From Desulforadius tongensis (lineage in GTDB: Bacteria > Bacillota > Desulfotomaculia > Desulfotomaculales > Desulfohalotomaculaceae): DNA of 40,231 nt. The stretch covers positions 1-40,231 of the forward strand of contig NZ_JAFBCW010000027.1 of NCBI RefSeq assembly GCF_016907915.1. Direction: 5' to 3'. The position numbers were made by a program, and so were the translations under genes. The notes under the pieces were generated by a model. The model saw only the letters and a list, made by a program, of their open reading frames with translations. It was not told the DNA's origin and ran no database searches. Of the stretch, positions 25,023-36,840 are shown in pieces (positions within the stretch are counted from its first letter, which is position 1; each line of letters starts with the position of its first letter).

Positions 25023-25050
25023 TATTTTACGTATTACGTACAGGAGGTAG

Positions 25051-26895
<1,845 letters not shown>

Positions 26896-26927
26896 TGCAT
26901 AATGTAGTATAATAAAAAGATGGTTTG

Positions 26928-26950
26928 GCAGGGGAGAGTTTCTCCCCTGC
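26928..26950 (+). terminator. Hairpin between dnaK and dnaJ
   Basis: GCAGGGGAGA (26928-26937) pairs exactly with TCTCCCCTGC (26941-26950) around GTT, followed by only GTTTGCG. It may attenuate transcription or protect the dnaK mRNA 3' end. Confidence 0.65.
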
Positions 26951-27017
26951 GTTTGCGTAAAGACGGTTAAATGTACCTTGTTTTAATTATCTAAGTTTAA
27001 GTTAGGTGGTGACACCG

Positions 27018-28142
27018 TTGAGCAAAAGGGATTATTATGAAGTGCTGGGTGTTTCCAAAAACGCTTCTGCAGAGGAAATAAAAAAAGCATACAGGAAGCT
27101 GGCCCGGAAATACCATCCCGATGCCAACCCCGGTGACAAAGAGGCGGAGGCCAAATTTAAAGAACTTGCTGAGGCTTACTCGGTGCTCAGCGACCCGGAT
27201 AAACGGGCCCAATATGACCAGTTCGGTCATGCCGGAGCTGACGGCCAGGGCTTTGGCGGTTTTGATTTTGGTGGTTTTGGGGACTTTGGCGGCCTAAACG
27301 ATATTTTTGATATTTTCTTCGGTGGGGGAGGCAGCCGCCGTACAGGTCCCCAGAGGGGGGCAGATTTAAAAATAAGCCTGGAACTATCCTTTAAAGAGGC
27401 CGCCTTTGGTGTAGAACGGGATATTCAGGTACCCCGCACTGAAAGGTGCGAAACCTGCGACGGTTCCGGTGCCGCCCCGGGCACAGCGCCCAAAACCTGC
27501 GGAATATGTCACGGCACCGGGCAGGTTAAACAGGCGGTGGATACCCCCTTTGGCCGGATAATTCAGTCCCGCACCTGTACCAATTGTCAGGGCAGCGGCC
27601 GGGTGATCGAAAGACCGTGCCCCACCTGCCGGGGATCGGGACAGGTACGCCGCGTCCGCAGCATACACGTTAAAATACCGGCCGGTGTGGACAACGGCAG
27701 CAGAATAAGATTGGCCGGTGAAGGTGAACATGGCGCCGCAGGCGGCCCGCCGGGAGATTTGTATATATTTATTTCCGTACGCCCGCACAAGATATTTAAA
27801 CGGGATGGTAATGATATCTTTTGTGAAGTGCCCATTAACTTTGCCCAGGCAGCGCTGGGTGATGAAATAACGGTACCCACGTTGGATGGTGAAGCGGAGC
27901 TGAAAGTGCCGGCGGGCACCCAAACCGGCACCATTTTCCGCATGCGGGGTAAAGGCATACCCTATATTAACGGTGGCGGGCGCGGTGACCAGCATGTACG
28001 GGTAAAAGTGGTTACTCCCACCAAATTAAGTGAACGCCAAAAAGAACTGTTGAGAGAATTTGCAGCCTTGTCCGGTGAAAAAGTTCCCCAGGGTGAAGAA
28101 AAAGGTTTCTTTAAGAAGGTAAAAGATGCCTTCATTGGATAA
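27018..28142 (+). CDS. dnaJ: Chaperone DnaJ
   Basis: DnaJ delivers substrates to DnaK and stimulates its ATPase. The 374-residue protein has the J domain with HPD (33-35), a Gly/Phe-rich stretch (about 75-105), four zinc-binding repeats ([32 protein letters not shown]) and the C-terminal substrate domains. This is a full class I (DnaJ type) protein. TTG at 27018 is chosen because homologs start with S/A-K-R-D-YYE and AGGTGGTGA lies just upstream; GTG codons at 27006 and 27009 overlap that site. Confidence 0.97.
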   Translation: MSKRDYYEVLGVSKNASAEEIKKAYRKLARKYHPDANPGDKEAEAKFKELAEAYSVLSDPDKRAQYDQFGHAGADGQGFGGFDFGGFGDFGGLNDIFDIFFGGGGSRRTGPQRGADLKISLELSFKEAAFGVERDIQVPRTERCETCDGSGAAPGTAPKTCGICHGTGQVKQAVDTPFGRIIQSRTCTNCQGSGRVIERPCPTCRGSGQVRRVRSIHVKIPAGVDNGSRIRLAGEGEHGAAGGPPGDLYIFISVRPHKIFKRDGNDIFCEVPINFAQAALGDEITVPTLDGEAELKVPAGTQTGTIFRMRGKGIPYINGGGRGDQHVRVKVVTPTKLSERQKELLREFAALSGEKVPQGEEKGFFKKVKDAFIG

Positions 28143-28170
28143 AAATAACTCCAAAGGGGGATAATTAATA

Positions 28171-29088
28171 TTGAAATGGTTGGAAGCTGCCGTCCACACC
28201 CCGCCAGAAGGGGTGGAAATGGTTGCACTGATATTTGAAGAATTGGGCAGCGGCGGGGTAGCTATTGACGACCCCGCCCTTATTTATAACAAAATGCAGT
28301 CCGGGGAATGGGATGTATGCGAGTACCCGGAAGTGGAATTAAAACAGGAAATGGCGGTGGTTAAGGGCTACTTTCCCCTGGACAGCGGCACCGCCGATCT
28401 GCTGGCAGAGTTGAAAAAGCGCATCAGCAGCGTGGGTATAGAGCCCAAGATTTTTAACAGGGAAGTAAAGGAAGAAGACTGGGCCACCGCCTGGCAGGCC
28501 TACTATAAACCCTTTAAAGTGGGCAGAAAATTTTTAATTAAACCCTACTGGGAAAAGATAACCCCGGAGCCGGGGCGTTTTATTTTGGAACTGGACCCGG
28601 GCATGGCCTTTGGCTGCGGCACCCACCCCACCACCAGCATGTGCCTGGAATTTATAGAAGAATGCATCGGCGGCGGTGAAGAAGTGTGTGATGTGGGCAC
28701 TGGCAGCGGGATACTGGCCGTTGCCGCCGCGAAACTGGGAGCCGCCCCGGTGGTAGCGGTGGATATGGACAAAACAGCGGTTAAAGTGGCCCAAAAAAAT
28801 GTGCGGTTAAACGGTGTGGAAGATAAAGTGCAGGTGCTGCAGGGAGACTTATTATCCGGGTACAGCAGGCAGGCCGACGTGATAATTGCCAACATAGTGG
28901 CGGATGTAATTATTAAACTGGCTCCCGGTGCTGCCAAAGCGTTGAAAGAAAAGGGCTTTTTAATAACCTCCGGGATAATTAATCACCGGGAAGAAGAAGT
29001 TCTCGCGGTGCTGCGGCGGGAAAACTTTGTACTGGAAGATAAAAAATGCAGCGGTGATTGGAGAGCGCTGCTGCTGCGTAAAAAGTAA
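28171..29088 (+). CDS. prmA: Ribosomal protein L11 methyltransferase
   Basis: PrmA methylates ribosomal protein L11 using S-adenosylmethionine. The 305-residue protein has an N-terminal substrate-binding domain (KWLEAAVHTPPEGVEMVA) and a class I methyltransferase domain with DPGMAFGCGTHPTTSMCLE, the SAM loop DVGTGSGILAVAAAKLGA and NIVADVI. TTG at 28171 follows AAAGGGGG. It follows dnaJ by 28 bases and precedes rsmE, a conserved order in Firmicutes, so it probably shares CIRCE control. Confidence 0.95.
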   Translation: MKWLEAAVHTPPEGVEMVALIFEELGSGGVAIDDPALIYNKMQSGEWDVCEYPEVELKQEMAVVKGYFPLDSGTADLLAELKKRISSVGIEPKIFNREVKEEDWATAWQAYYKPFKVGRKFLIKPYWEKITPEPGRFILELDPGMAFGCGTHPTTSMCLEFIEECIGGGEEVCDVGTGSGILAVAAAKLGAAPVVAVDMDKTAVKVAQKNVRLNGVEDKVQVLQGDLLSGYSRQADVIIANIVADVIIKLAPGAAKALKEKGFLITSGIINHREEEVLAVLRRENFVLEDKKCSGDWRALLLRKK

Positions 29089-29130
29089 TTTTAGACCCCC
29101 AGTGGAGGTTTATTTTTAGGAGGAAGTGGT

Positions 29131-29871
29131 TTGGCTCGTTTTTTTGTAGATCCTGCTAACATAACAGAAAAACAAGCTCTTATTACCGGGCCCGATGTGA
29201 AACATATTAAAAAGGTACTGCGCCTAAAAGAAGGGGATAAAATAATCCTTTTGGATGGTTTGGGCCACCAGTATCAAGGGAAGATCAGCCGTCTGGAAAA
29301 GGATGCCGTATGGTGTGATAACCTGGAGCAGACAGAAGCCACCGGGGAACCGCCGGTACACATTACCATGGTGCAGTGCCTGCCCAAAGCGGATAAAATG
29401 GAGCTGGTGATTCAAAAGGGCACTGAATTGGGGGTAAGCCGTTTTATTCCCCTGCAGTGCAGGCGATCAGTGGTGAAGCTGAATGAAGAAAAAAGTGCCC
29501 ACCGGCAGCAGCGCTGGCAGCGGGTGGCGTTGGAAGCGGCAAAGCAGTGCCGGCGCCCGCTGGTACCCCGGGTGGAAAAACCGATGCATTGGCAGGAGGT
29601 ACTGAATGAAGTGCCGGAAGATGCTCTGCTGCTGCTGCCGTGGGAAGACGAAAGGGCGGTATCCCTGCCCAAAGTGTTATCTTCGGCGTGTCTTTGGAAA
29701 AAAGTTTATATAATTATCGGCCCGGAAGGCGGTTTTGAACAGCAAGAAGTGGAGCTGGCCAGGCAGTACGGGGCGAAAAGCGTATCTCTGGGCCCGCGCA
29801 TACTGCGCACGGAAACCGCCGGGCTGGCCCTGGCCAGCATTATTATGTACCTGTACGGGGATTGGAAATGA
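29131..29871 (+). CDS. rsmE: 16S rRNA (uracil1498-N3)-methyltransferase
   Basis: RsmE methylates U1498 in 16S rRNA and belongs to the SPOUT class with a knotted SAM site. The 246-residue protein has a PUA-like N-terminal domain (HIKKVLRLKEGDKI), then QCLPKADKMELVIQKGTELG, and the SPOUT motifs IIGPEGGFEQQEVE and LGPRILRTETAGLA at the C-terminus. TTG at 29131 lies eight bases after AGGAGG. Its stop lies 18 bases before the mtaB start. Confidence 0.95.
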   Translation: MARFFVDPANITEKQALITGPDVKHIKKVLRLKEGDKIILLDGLGHQYQGKISRLEKDAVWCDNLEQTEATGEPPVHITMVQCLPKADKMELVIQKGTELGVSRFIPLQCRRSVVKLNEEKSAHRQQRWQRVALEAAKQCRRPLVPRVEKPMHWQEVLNEVPEDALLLLPWEDERAVSLPKVLSSACLWKKVYIIIGPEGGFEQQEVELARQYGAKSVSLGPRILRTETAGLALASIIMYLYGDWK

Positions 29872-29888
29872 AAAACGGGGGGACAAAG

Positions 29889-31199
29889 GTGCAAAAAACA
29901 GTGGCTATACATACACTGGGCTGTAAAGTAAACCAGGTGGAATCCTCCGCCATTGCCGAAATGTTTAAAGAAAACGGTTATCGCCCGGTGGATTTTGACC
30001 AACCGGCGGATGTTTACATAATTAATACCTGTACCGTTACCCATTTGGGTGACCGCAAAAGCCGTCAATTGATTAGACGGGCGGTAAAAACTAATCCCGG
30101 GGCGCTGGTGGTGGTGACCGGTTGTTATGCTCAAACATCCCCGGGGGAAGTGCTGGAAATACCCGGGGTGGATCTAGTGGTGGGTACCGGGGATAAAAAC
30201 AAAATTGTTAAACTGGTGGAACAGGCTGTTAATAAAAACGCCGGCCCTTTCAATGCAGTGACAGATATATTTAAACAAAATAACTTTCAAGAAATGCCCA
30301 CCGCCGCCGACAGTGGAAAAACCAGGGCCTTTATTAAAGTGCAGGAGGGATGCAACAATTACTGTGCTTACTGCATTATCCCTTACGCCAGGGGCCCGTT
30401 AAGGAGCCGGCAGCCGGAAAGTATAGTTAATGAAGTTAAAAAGTTAATTGCCAACGGTTTTAAGGAAATTGTGCTCACCGGCATTCACACCGGGGCATAC
30501 GGTTTGGACTTTAAAGACGGCACCGAACTTTCCACTTTAGTAAAACAACTGGTGCGGTTGCCCGGTTTGAAGCGGCTGCGGCTGAGTTCGGTGGAACCAA
30601 ATGACATTACAGAGGAATTAATAGCAGTGGCTTCTTCGGCGGAAGTTTTTTGCAGACACCTGCACATACCGCTGCAGAGCGGTGACGACGATGTTTTAAA
30701 ATCCATGCGCCGCCGCTACACCACCGGGCATTTTGCAGGCTTAATAAGCAGACTGCGGGAAAGGATACCCGGCATTGCCATTACCACCGATGTAATTGTG
30801 GGATTTCCCGGCGAAACTGAGCAAATGTTTGAAAACACCTATCAATTCTGCCGGGAGATGGCTTTTTCCGGTATGCATGTGTTTAAATACTCCCCCAGAA
30901 AGGGTACTGCTGCCGCCGATTTTCCCCACCAGGTACCTGCCCCGGAAAAGGAGCGGCGCAGCAAAAAACTTATTCAGCTGGGAGCGGAAATGGCGGCAGA
31001 TTATGCCCTTAAAACAGTGGGAAAAACAGTGGAAGTGCTGGCAGAACAGCAGGTGGAGGGCAGCCCGGGTCATTGGGAAGGGCTGACGGACACATACCTG
31101 CGGGTGGAGTTTCCCTGTGCAGGTAATATCCGGGGCCGGCTTGTTAATGTACAGGTTACCGAATTTAGGCAGGGAAAATTGTATGGTAAAATAAACTAA
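29889..31199 (+). CDS. mtaB: tRNA t6A37 methylthiotransferase MtaB
   Basis: MtaB (B. subtilis YqeV) adds a methylthio group to t6A at tRNA position 37. The 436-residue protein has an N-terminal UPF0004 domain with three cysteines (LGCKVNQ, NTCTVT, TGCYAQ), the radical SAM motif CNNYCAYC (Cys155, 159, 162) and a C-terminal TRAM-like region. GTG at 29889 is chosen because GGGGGGACAAAG precedes it and the protein then begins at the usual QKTVAIHTLGCKVN. ATG at 29868 and TTG at 29862 in frame would overlap rsmE. Confidence 0.94.
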   Translation: MQKTVAIHTLGCKVNQVESSAIAEMFKENGYRPVDFDQPADVYIINTCTVTHLGDRKSRQLIRRAVKTNPGALVVVTGCYAQTSPGEVLEIPGVDLVVGTGDKNKIVKLVEQAVNKNAGPFNAVTDIFKQNNFQEMPTAADSGKTRAFIKVQEGCNNYCAYCIIPYARGPLRSRQPESIVNEVKKLIANGFKEIVLTGIHTGAYGLDFKDGTELSTLVKQLVRLPGLKRLRLSSVEPNDITEELIAVASSAEVFCRHLHIPLQSGDDDVLKSMRRRYTTGHFAGLISRLRERIPGIAITTDVIVGFPGETEQMFENTYQFCREMAFSGMHVFKYSPRKGTAAADFPHQVPAPEKERRSKKLIQLGAEMAADYALKTVGKTVEVLAEQQVEGSPGHWEGLTDTYLRVEFPCAGNIRGRLVNVQVTEFRQGKLYGKIN

Positions 31200-31321
31200 C
31201 TGCAAGAAGGATTTATTATTCACTTGTTGAATATACTCTATTATATAAAAAAGGATGTAATACTTTGTTAAAAAACAGGTTATCATCCTGTGCAGAGGTT
31301 TTTTCGGGAGGAGGTGCAAGT

Positions 31322-31666
31322 TTGGCGGACTGTATTTTTTGCAAAATTGTCAACAAGGAAATACCTGCCGAGGTTATCTACGAAGATGACCGCATTATGG
31401 CCTTTAAAGATATTAACCCGGTGGCACCGACACATGTTCTGCTCATCCCGAAAAAGCATATATCAACACTGCTGGATCTTCAAGCAGGGGACGGCGGCAT
31501 CATGGGGCATATTGTCGTAACCGCTCAAAAACTGGCCAAGGACCTGGGCTTGGAAGAAAAGGGGTTCCGCCTGGTTTCAAACTGCAAGGAAGAAGCGGGA
31601 CAGACTGTTTTTCACATTCATTTTCACCTGTTAGGCGGCAGGCCCTTTGAATGGCCCCCGGGTTAA
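31322..31666 (+). CDS. HIT-family nucleotide hydrolase (HinT-like)
   Basis: HIT proteins of this type cleave nucleoside phosphoramidates and acyl-adenylates. The 114-residue product begins ADCIFCKIVNKEIP with the Cys4/Cys7 pair of the HinT group and ends with the histidine triad HIHFHLLGGRPFEWPPG (His98, 100, 102). TTG at 31322 has AGGAGGTG (31309-31316) five bases upstream; the open frame upstream to 31265 is unlike the family. A 120-bp gap after mtaB has AT-rich promoter-like sequence but no clear consensus. Confidence 0.94.
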   Translation: MADCIFCKIVNKEIPAEVIYEDDRIMAFKDINPVAPTHVLLIPKKHISTLLDLQAGDGGIMGHIVVTAQKLAKDLGLEEKGFRLVSNCKEEAGQTVFHIHFHLLGGRPFEWPPG

Positions 31667-31675
31667 ATCTAGACA

Positions 31676-31705
31676 TTGACTTCTTTGGGAATGTCATTGT
31701 ATAAT
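31676..31705 (+). promoter_or_regulatory. Promoter of rpsU
   Basis: TTGACT (31676-31681) and TATAAT (31700-31705) are spaced by 18 bases, just after the HIT gene and about 75 bases before rpsU. Confidence 0.87.
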
Positions 31706-31779
31706 TTTATAGTATTTTTTAAAAGGGATTGGTTTGATTATGTACTCTCTGGATGGTTTTGGCGGAGGGAGGGAAGAAA

Positions 31780-31968
31780 GTGGCAGAAGTTAGAGTAGGT
31801 AAAAACGAAACACTGGACAGTGCCCTCCGGCGTTTTAAGCGTAGTTGCCAGAAGGCTGGGGTATTGGCCGAAGCACGTAGGCGCGAAACTTACGAAAAGC
31901 CCAGTGTTAGGCGCAAGAAAAAAGCGGAAGCTGCTCGCAGAAATGCAAAACGTCGCTCTTTTAGATAG
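31780..31968 (+). CDS. rpsU: 30S ribosomal protein S21
   Basis: The 62-residue basic protein is S21, which acts in initiation on the 30S subunit. It shows [18 protein letters not shown], then [17 protein letters not shown] and a Lys/Arg-rich tail. GTG at 31780 starts the normal AEVRVGKNE sequence behind GGAGGGAGGG; the open frame from 31753 is only an upstream extension. It has its own promoter and terminator. Confidence 0.96.
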   Translation: MAEVRVGKNETLDSALRRFKRSCQKAGVLAEARRRETYEKPSVRRKKKAEAARRNAKRRSFR

Positions 31969-31984
31969 TTAAAGACTTTTAAAG

Positions 31985-32017
31985 TGCCTGGTATGCTCAG
32001 CGTGCCGGGCATTTTTT
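31985..32017 (+). terminator. Rho-independent terminator after rpsU
   Basis: TGCCTGG (31985-31991) pairs with CCGGGCA (32005-32011), followed by six T. Confidence 0.85.
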
Positions 32018-32058
32018 AATCTCTGCCGGAACTTATAACCAAATATTAGTAATTATTT

Positions 32059-32101
32059 CCCCTTCTGCGGCATAAAGTTAAGCCGAGGAGGGGATTTTTT
32101 T
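32059..32101 (+). promoter_or_regulatory. Terminator-like hairpin containing the yqfC ribosome site
   Basis: CCCCTTCT (32059-32066) pairs with AGGAGGGG-type sequence (32086-32093) and CGGC (32068-32071) with GCCG (32082-32085), with one bulged G. A run of seven T follows directly, ending at the yqfC ATG. The GAGGAGGGG ribosome site is in the 3' arm. Confidence 0.78.
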
Positions 32102-32386
32102 ATGGCCTGGCAGGACTTCAAAAAGCGCATCAAAAGACAGGTTTCAGATTTTTTAGAAATTCCCAGGGATGTAATGCTGGATCTGCCGAAGATTGTGCTG
32201 GTTGGCAGCCTGCAGGTGTTTATTGAAAACCACCGGGGCATAGTTGAATACACATCGGAAACGGTAAGAGTAATTGTTGGAGACGGAGAAATAAGTATCG
32301 CCGGGGAAAATTTATCCTTAAGAAATATAACGGCGGATGAAATTATAGTGGAAGGCCAAATAAAAAGATTAAACATTGACAACTGA
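32102..32386 (+). CDS. yqfC: Sporulation protein YqfC
   Basis: YqfC is a small YabP/YqfC-family sporulation protein made in the mother cell in Bacillus and of unknown mechanism. The 94-residue product has the family pattern LEIPRDVMLDLPKIVLVG, then FIENHRGIVEYTSETVRV and ends GQIKRLNI. ATG at 32102 follows the T-run of the hairpin described separately. yqfD follows by 21 bases; the pair is conserved in spore formers. Confidence 0.93.
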   Translation: MAWQDFKKRIKRQVSDFLEIPRDVMLDLPKIVLVGSLQVFIENHRGIVEYTSETVRVIVGDGEISIAGENLSLRNITADEIIVEGQIKRLNIDN

Positions 32387-32407
32387 TCGACGGGGGAGGG
32401 AAAAGGG

Positions 32408-33655
32408 TTGTTTTTGTTCAGACTGATGTCCTATCTTTTCGGCCATGTTTCCCTGCTGGTGCAGGGAGAAGCGCTGGAAAAATTTATTAATATGGCTTCC
32501 GGCCGGGGCATTTACCTGTGGGATATTACCAAAGTGGGAGCGGACAAAATAATGGTGCGGGTGAGGCTTTCGGGAATTAAACCCCTAAGACATATTGCCC
32601 GCAGTACGGGCAGCAGGTTTAAAATTGAATCCCGGGAAGGGATGCCTTTTGTTTTCCAGCGGATGAAGAAACGCAAAGTGCTGGTTGTTGGTGCGCTGAT
32701 CTTTCTGGCTGTGCTGTACATGCTGTCATCATTTATTTGGTTTATAGAAGTTACCGGAACCAGCAAACTGGCCCCAAAAGAGGTTTTAAAAGCAGCACGG
32801 CAGGCCGGTTTGGCCCCGGGGGTAATGAAGCGCAGTGTTGATACCTCTGCGGTGGAACGGGCTGTAAAAGATAGATTACCAACGGTATCCTGGGTGGGTG
32901 TATACATTAAAGGGACAAAGGCCGTGGTGGAAATTGTAGAGAAAAAAATACCCGAGGGGGTAGGGAATCAACAACCGGCCCATATAGTGGCTAAAAAAGC
33001 CGGGTTGGTAAAAGAAATTTTAGTGCTGTCCGGCCAACCGGCGGTAAAAGAAGGAGATACCGTGGTGGCGGGCCAGGTGCTGATTTCAGGGGAAATAATC
33101 CCGGCAGAAAAACCGGAAAGTGAACTTAATGACCAAATGCCAGAAGAAATACCTGCTCCCATCGCCCAGCCCAAGTATGTCCATGCCAGGGGGATGGTGC
33201 GGGCCAGGGTATGGTATGAAGGCTATGGAGAAGCACAGCTGGTGGAAAAGGGAAAAAGGCCTTCCGGTAAGCGGGTGGAGCGTGTCTGCATGAAAATTGC
33301 AGGTAAGGAAATAATTTTAAAAGGGCCGCAGGAAATTCCTTTTCAAGAATATGAAACCAAACAAGAGGTTAAAAGCCTGCCAAAATGGAGGAATATTTCC
33401 ATCCCCGTCGAAGTTATTAATATTCAGTACCTGGAATTGGTTCCGTACCGGGACCAGCGCACCCTTTCCGAAGCCCGGAAGCTGGCTGAAGAAAAAGCCT
33501 TATCTGCGGTAAGGGCAAAAATGCCTGACGGGGCAAGAATTTTAGAGCAGAGGGTGGAGCGGGTGGAAACGGGACAGGAAGAAAATCTGGTACGAGTAAA
33601 GGTATTTGTAGAGTCGTTGGAGGAGATAGGGCAGGAGAAGGAGTTTAATCCTTAG
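32408..33655 (+). CDS. yqfD: Sporulation protein YqfD
   Basis: YqfD is a mother-cell sporulation membrane protein needed for efficient spore formation in some species. The 415-residue protein has one clear membrane segment (about 93-112, KVLVVGALIFLAVLYMLSSF) following a basic N-terminal domain. A large extracytoplasmic domain has VTGTSKLAPKEVLKAARQAG and VSWVGVYIKGTKAVVEIVEK. The C-terminus is charged. TTG at 32408 follows GGGAGGGAAAAGGG. It is probably in an operon with yqfC and phoH. Confidence 0.92.
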   Translation: MFLFRLMSYLFGHVSLLVQGEALEKFINMASGRGIYLWDITKVGADKIMVRVRLSGIKPLRHIARSTGSRFKIESREGMPFVFQRMKKRKVLVVGALIFLAVLYMLSSFIWFIEVTGTSKLAPKEVLKAARQAGLAPGVMKRSVDTSAVERAVKDRLPTVSWVGVYIKGTKAVVEIVEKKIPEGVGNQQPAHIVAKKAGLVKEILVLSGQPAVKEGDTVVAGQVLISGEIIPAEKPESELNDQMPEEIPAPIAQPKYVHARGMVRARVWYEGYGEAQLVEKGKRPSGKRVERVCMKIAGKEIILKGPQEIPFQEYETKQEVKSLPKWRNISIPVEVINIQYLELVPYRDQRTLSEARKLAEEKALSAVRAKMPDGARILEQRVERVETGQEENLVRVKVFVESLEEIGQEKEFNP

Positions 33656-33704
33656 CGGCAGTTTTTCGTTTTAATTGATATTCCAGAGGGGGTTATTATA
33701 TATA

Positions 33705-34682
33705 TTGCAGCAGAATACCAGAGCCATGATTACCTTGGATGACATCAGGGAAGCGGCAGAAATATTTGGCCGCCATGATGAAAACCTTGTACATATCGAA
33801 AAAATGTTGGATATTAAAGTGGTGGCCAGGGAGGATAAACTGGTTATTACCGGTGCACCGGATTCGGTGCGTGAGGCGGAGCAGGTGATAGAACAGCTGA
33901 AGGATTATTCCCGGGCCGGAAACCACATCACCCTGCATGATATAAATTACGCGTTAAAGGTGGTGCGCTCCGGCAGGGGGGATAAACTGGCGGATTTAGC
34001 GAAAGATGTAGTGGTGATTACCGCCCGGGGAAAACAGGTTAAACCAAAAACCCAGGGCCAAAAACAATATGTTGATGCCATTAGAAAATACGATGTGGTA
34101 TTTGGCATCGGCCCGGCCGGTACGGGTAAAACTTACCTGGCTGTGGCGCTGGCCGTTGCCGCTTTGCGAAATAAAACGGTATCACGCCTGGTTTTAACCA
34201 GGCCGGCGGTGGAAGCGGGAGAAAAACTGGGCTTTTTGCCGGGGGATCTGCAGGAAAAGGTAGACCCTTACCTGCGGCCCCTGTATGACAGCCTGTATGA
34301 CATACTGGGTTTAGAAACCACTCAAAAATACCTGGAACGAAATATCATTGAAGTTGCTCCTTTGGCTTACATGCGGGGACGTACCTTGGACAACTCATTT
34401 ATTATTTTGGACGAAGCGCAAAACACCACGCCGGAACAGATGAAAATGTTTCTCACCCGGTTGGGATTTGGCTCTAAAGCGGTTATTACCGGGGATATTA
34501 CCCAGGTTGACCTGCCGCGGGGTCAGAGATCGGGGCTTATTGATGCGCAGAAAAAGCTCAGTGATGTTGAAGGATTGACATTTTACCATATGACCGGGGC
34601 AGACATTGTACGTCACCCGTTGGTGTACGAGATAATTAAAGCTTACGACCTGGCAGAGCAGGCGAAAACTGGTGGGGAGTGA
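33705..34682 (+). CDS. phoH: PhoH-like ATPase
   Basis: PhoH-family proteins are cytosolic ATPases related to the helicase core; they are linked to RNA metabolism but not fully defined. The product of about 325 residues has an N-terminal KH-like region, Walker A GPAGTGKTYLAVALA (about 136), RPAVEAGEKLGFLPGD, Walker B FIILDEAQNTTPEQ (about 231) and TGDITQVDLPRGQRSGL. TTG at 33705 is the likely start, with GAGGGGG 12 bases upstream; the frame is open from 33675 but has no ribosome site there. It precedes pgpH and ybeY, the usual order. Confidence 0.93.
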   Translation: MQQNTRAMITLDDIREAAEIFGRHDENLVHIEKMLDIKVVAREDKLVITGAPDSVREAEQVIEQLKDYSRAGNHITLHDINYALKVVRSGRGDKLADLAKDVVVITARGKQVKPKTQGQKQYVDAIRKYDVVFGIGPAGTGKTYLAVALAVAALRNKTVSRLVLTRPAVEAGEKLGFLPGDLQEKVDPYLRPLYDSLYDILGLETTQKYLERNIIEVAPLAYMRGRTLDNSFIILDEAQNTTPEQMKMFLTRLGFGSKAVITGDITQVDLPRGQRSGLIDAQKKLSDVEGLTFYHMTGADIVRHPLVYEIIKAYDLAEQAKTGGE

Positions 34683-34686
34683 AAAC

Positions 34687-36840
34687 ATGATTCCCTTAAA
34701 TAAAGTTGGCGGCACTGTGATGCAGAGCTTGACATTTTTGGTTAAACATCGCAGGGTGCGCCGGGGAAGCGCTGCCGTCTTTTTTATGCTCGTTTTTACA
34801 CTACTGCTGTCTTTGGATTTCTTTACCAGCAAAGTGGATCTGCGGGAAGGGGATGTGGCCCCTTACGATATTTTAGCGCCGAGAAGCGTGGAATATATAG
34901 ATCCTGTAAGCACTGCCGAATTAAGACGCCAAGCGGCGGAAAAAGTAGAAAAAATTTACACCGTAGATGACCGGGTAACACTGGCCGTACAGAGTGAAAT
35001 TACTGATTTAATTGAAAAGATAGTATCGGTACAGATTGATGACACGCTGGACAGGGAAAATAAAATAAAAGCGTTAAAAGAGATTATACCCTTTACACTG
35101 TCGGAAGAAGTTTTAAACAACCTGGCGCTGGCCGCACCGGAAGATGTGAGACTGGTGAAGGATAAGGTCAGCAAGCTGATAGCCGGCAGAATGATAGCGG
35201 GTATTAAAAAAGAAGAACTGGATACTGCCCGGGATGAATTGATTGCCAAAACAGCCAAACTTGGTTTTAGCCCCGGCTTTCAGCAGTTTGCAACGGAATT
35301 GGTACAAAATTACCTGCGGCCCAACCGTTTTTACAACGCGGAGGAAACGGAAGCGAAACGGAAGCTGGCAGCAGAAAAAGTTGAGCCCGTAAAAATTCAA
35401 ATTAAGGCCCAGCAGAAAGTGGTGGAAGCGGGAGATGTGGTAACCCGGCAGGATATTTTGGAACTGCAGGCGCTGGGGCTGCTGCATGCCAAGCAGCCGT
35501 GGACATCCCTGGTTGGACGGGCCCTGTTAGTTGCCGCTTTAATGGCGGCGGTGCTGTTTTATTTAAGGCAGCAGAACCGGGAAATTTATCACAACGTGGG
35601 CCAGCTGTACCTGCTGGGTATAGTGGTATTTATTGTTGTGACGGTATCCAAAGTGCTGGTGGCGATAGAAATTGCCCGCTGGCCGGAACTGGGGGCGCTG
35701 CTGGGCTATATGGCGCCGGTTGCTGCAGCGGGGATGCTGATAGCAATTCTGCTGGAATACCGCCTGGCGGTGCTGATGGTGGCTGTAATCAGCTTGTTTA
35801 TCGGTGTAATGACAGATAATCAACTAAACTTTAGTTTGGTGGGTTTTCTAGGCGGCATGACCGGTGTTTACAGTGTTTCCAAACTGAGCCAGCGAGGGGA
35901 TTTGGCCCGGGCGGGGTTGTATACCGGCATTGCCGTGATGCTGTCCATTATCGTCGTTGGGATGGTGGAGGAAACTCCCTGGCGCTTATTGCTGGTGTCA
36001 GCCGGTGTGCTGGGGTTGTCCAACGGTTTGTTATCCTCGGTACTGACCAATGGTGCCCTTCCCTACCTGGAGTCAACCTTTGGCATTACCTCCTCGGTTA
36101 AGCTGCTGGAGCTGTCCAACCCCTGTCACCCGCTGCTGCGCAAATTACTGACCGAGGCACCGGGAACGTATCACCATTCCATTATTGTGGGCAATCTGGC
36201 TGAAGCCGCCACCGAGGCGGTGGGAGGTGACCACCTGCTGGTGCGGGTGGGCGCCCTTTACCATGATATCGGTAAAGTAAAGAGGCCGTACTTTTTTATA
36301 GAAAACCAGCTGGCCGGCGAAAATCCCCATGAAAAAATCGCCCCCAACCTGTCAACCCTGATATTGACATCTCATGTTAAGGACGGGGTGGATTTGGCCA
36401 GGGAGTACAAACTGCCCCGGCGGGTTATAGATATTATTGAGCAGCACCACGGGACAAGTTTGGTGAGGTTCTTTTACAATAAAGCGCTGGAAGGGGATCG
36501 CGCTGAAACGGTAAAAGAAGAGGATTTTCGCTATGACGGGCCCAAGCCCCAAACCAAGGAAGCGGCTATAGTAATGCTGGCCGATTCAGTGGAAGCTGCC
36601 GTTCGCTCCATGAAAAATCCCACCTCCGGCCAGGTGGAGGGGTTGGTAAGGAAGCTGATTAAACAAAAGCTGATGGACGGCCAGTTAGATGAATGTGATT
36701 TAACATTAAAGGATTTGGATACCATAACTAATAGTTTTTTACAGGTGCTGTCCGGGGTATTTCATTCCCGGATAGAATACCCGGACATGCAGCAGGAAAT
36801 GGAAAGGAGAAAAACCAGAGGTGCCGGTTGTCGTAAGTAA
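34687..36840 (+). CDS. pgpH: PgpH/YqfF-type 7TM-HD phosphodiesterase
   Basis: PgpH-type proteins degrade the second messenger c-di-AMP. The 717-residue product has an N-terminal membrane helix (about 27-45), an extracellular 7TMR-HDED domain (about 50-270), seven membrane helices (about 275-460) and a cytosolic HD domain. HD ligands are visible as [25 protein letters not shown] (His526-Asp527), and [15 protein letters not shown] at 34687 has GGGGAGTG six bases upstream. GTG at 34672 in frame would overlap phoH. Its end overlaps the ybeY start by 20 bases. Confidence 0.95.
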   Translation: MIPLNKVGGTVMQSLTFLVKHRRVRRGSAAVFFMLVFTLLLSLDFFTSKVDLREGDVAPYDILAPRSVEYIDPVSTAELRRQAAEKVEKIYTVDDRVTLAVQSEITDLIEKIVSVQIDDTLDRENKIKALKEIIPFTLSEEVLNNLALAAPEDVRLVKDKVSKLIAGRMIAGIKKEELDTARDELIAKTAKLGFSPGFQQFATELVQNYLRPNRFYNAEETEAKRKLAAEKVEPVKIQIKAQQKVVEAGDVVTRQDILELQALGLLHAKQPWTSLVGRALLVAALMAAVLFYLRQQNREIYHNVGQLYLLGIVVFIVVTVSKVLVAIEIARWPELGALLGYMAPVAAAGMLIAILLEYRLAVLMVAVISLFIGVMTDNQLNFSLVGFLGGMTGVYSVSKLSQRGDLARAGLYTGIAVMLSIIVVGMVEETPWRLLLVSAGVLGLSNGLLSSVLTNGALPYLESTFGITSSVKLLELSNPCHPLLRKLLTEAPGTYHHSIIVGNLAEAATEAVGGDHLLVRVGALYHDIGKVKRPYFFIENQLAGENPHEKIAPNLSTLILTSHVKDGVDLAREYKLPRRVIDIIEQHHGTSLVRFFYNKALEGDRAETVKEEDFRYDGPKPQTKEAAIVMLADSVEAAVRSMKNPTSGQVEGLVRKLIKQKLMDGQLDECDLTLKDLDTITNSFLQVLSGVFHSRIEYPDMQQEMERRKTRGAGCRK

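Noticed and set aside
31265-31321. N-terminal extension of the HIT protein
   Set aside because: The 19 extra residues are unlike the family, and a strong ribosome site points to TTG at 31322.
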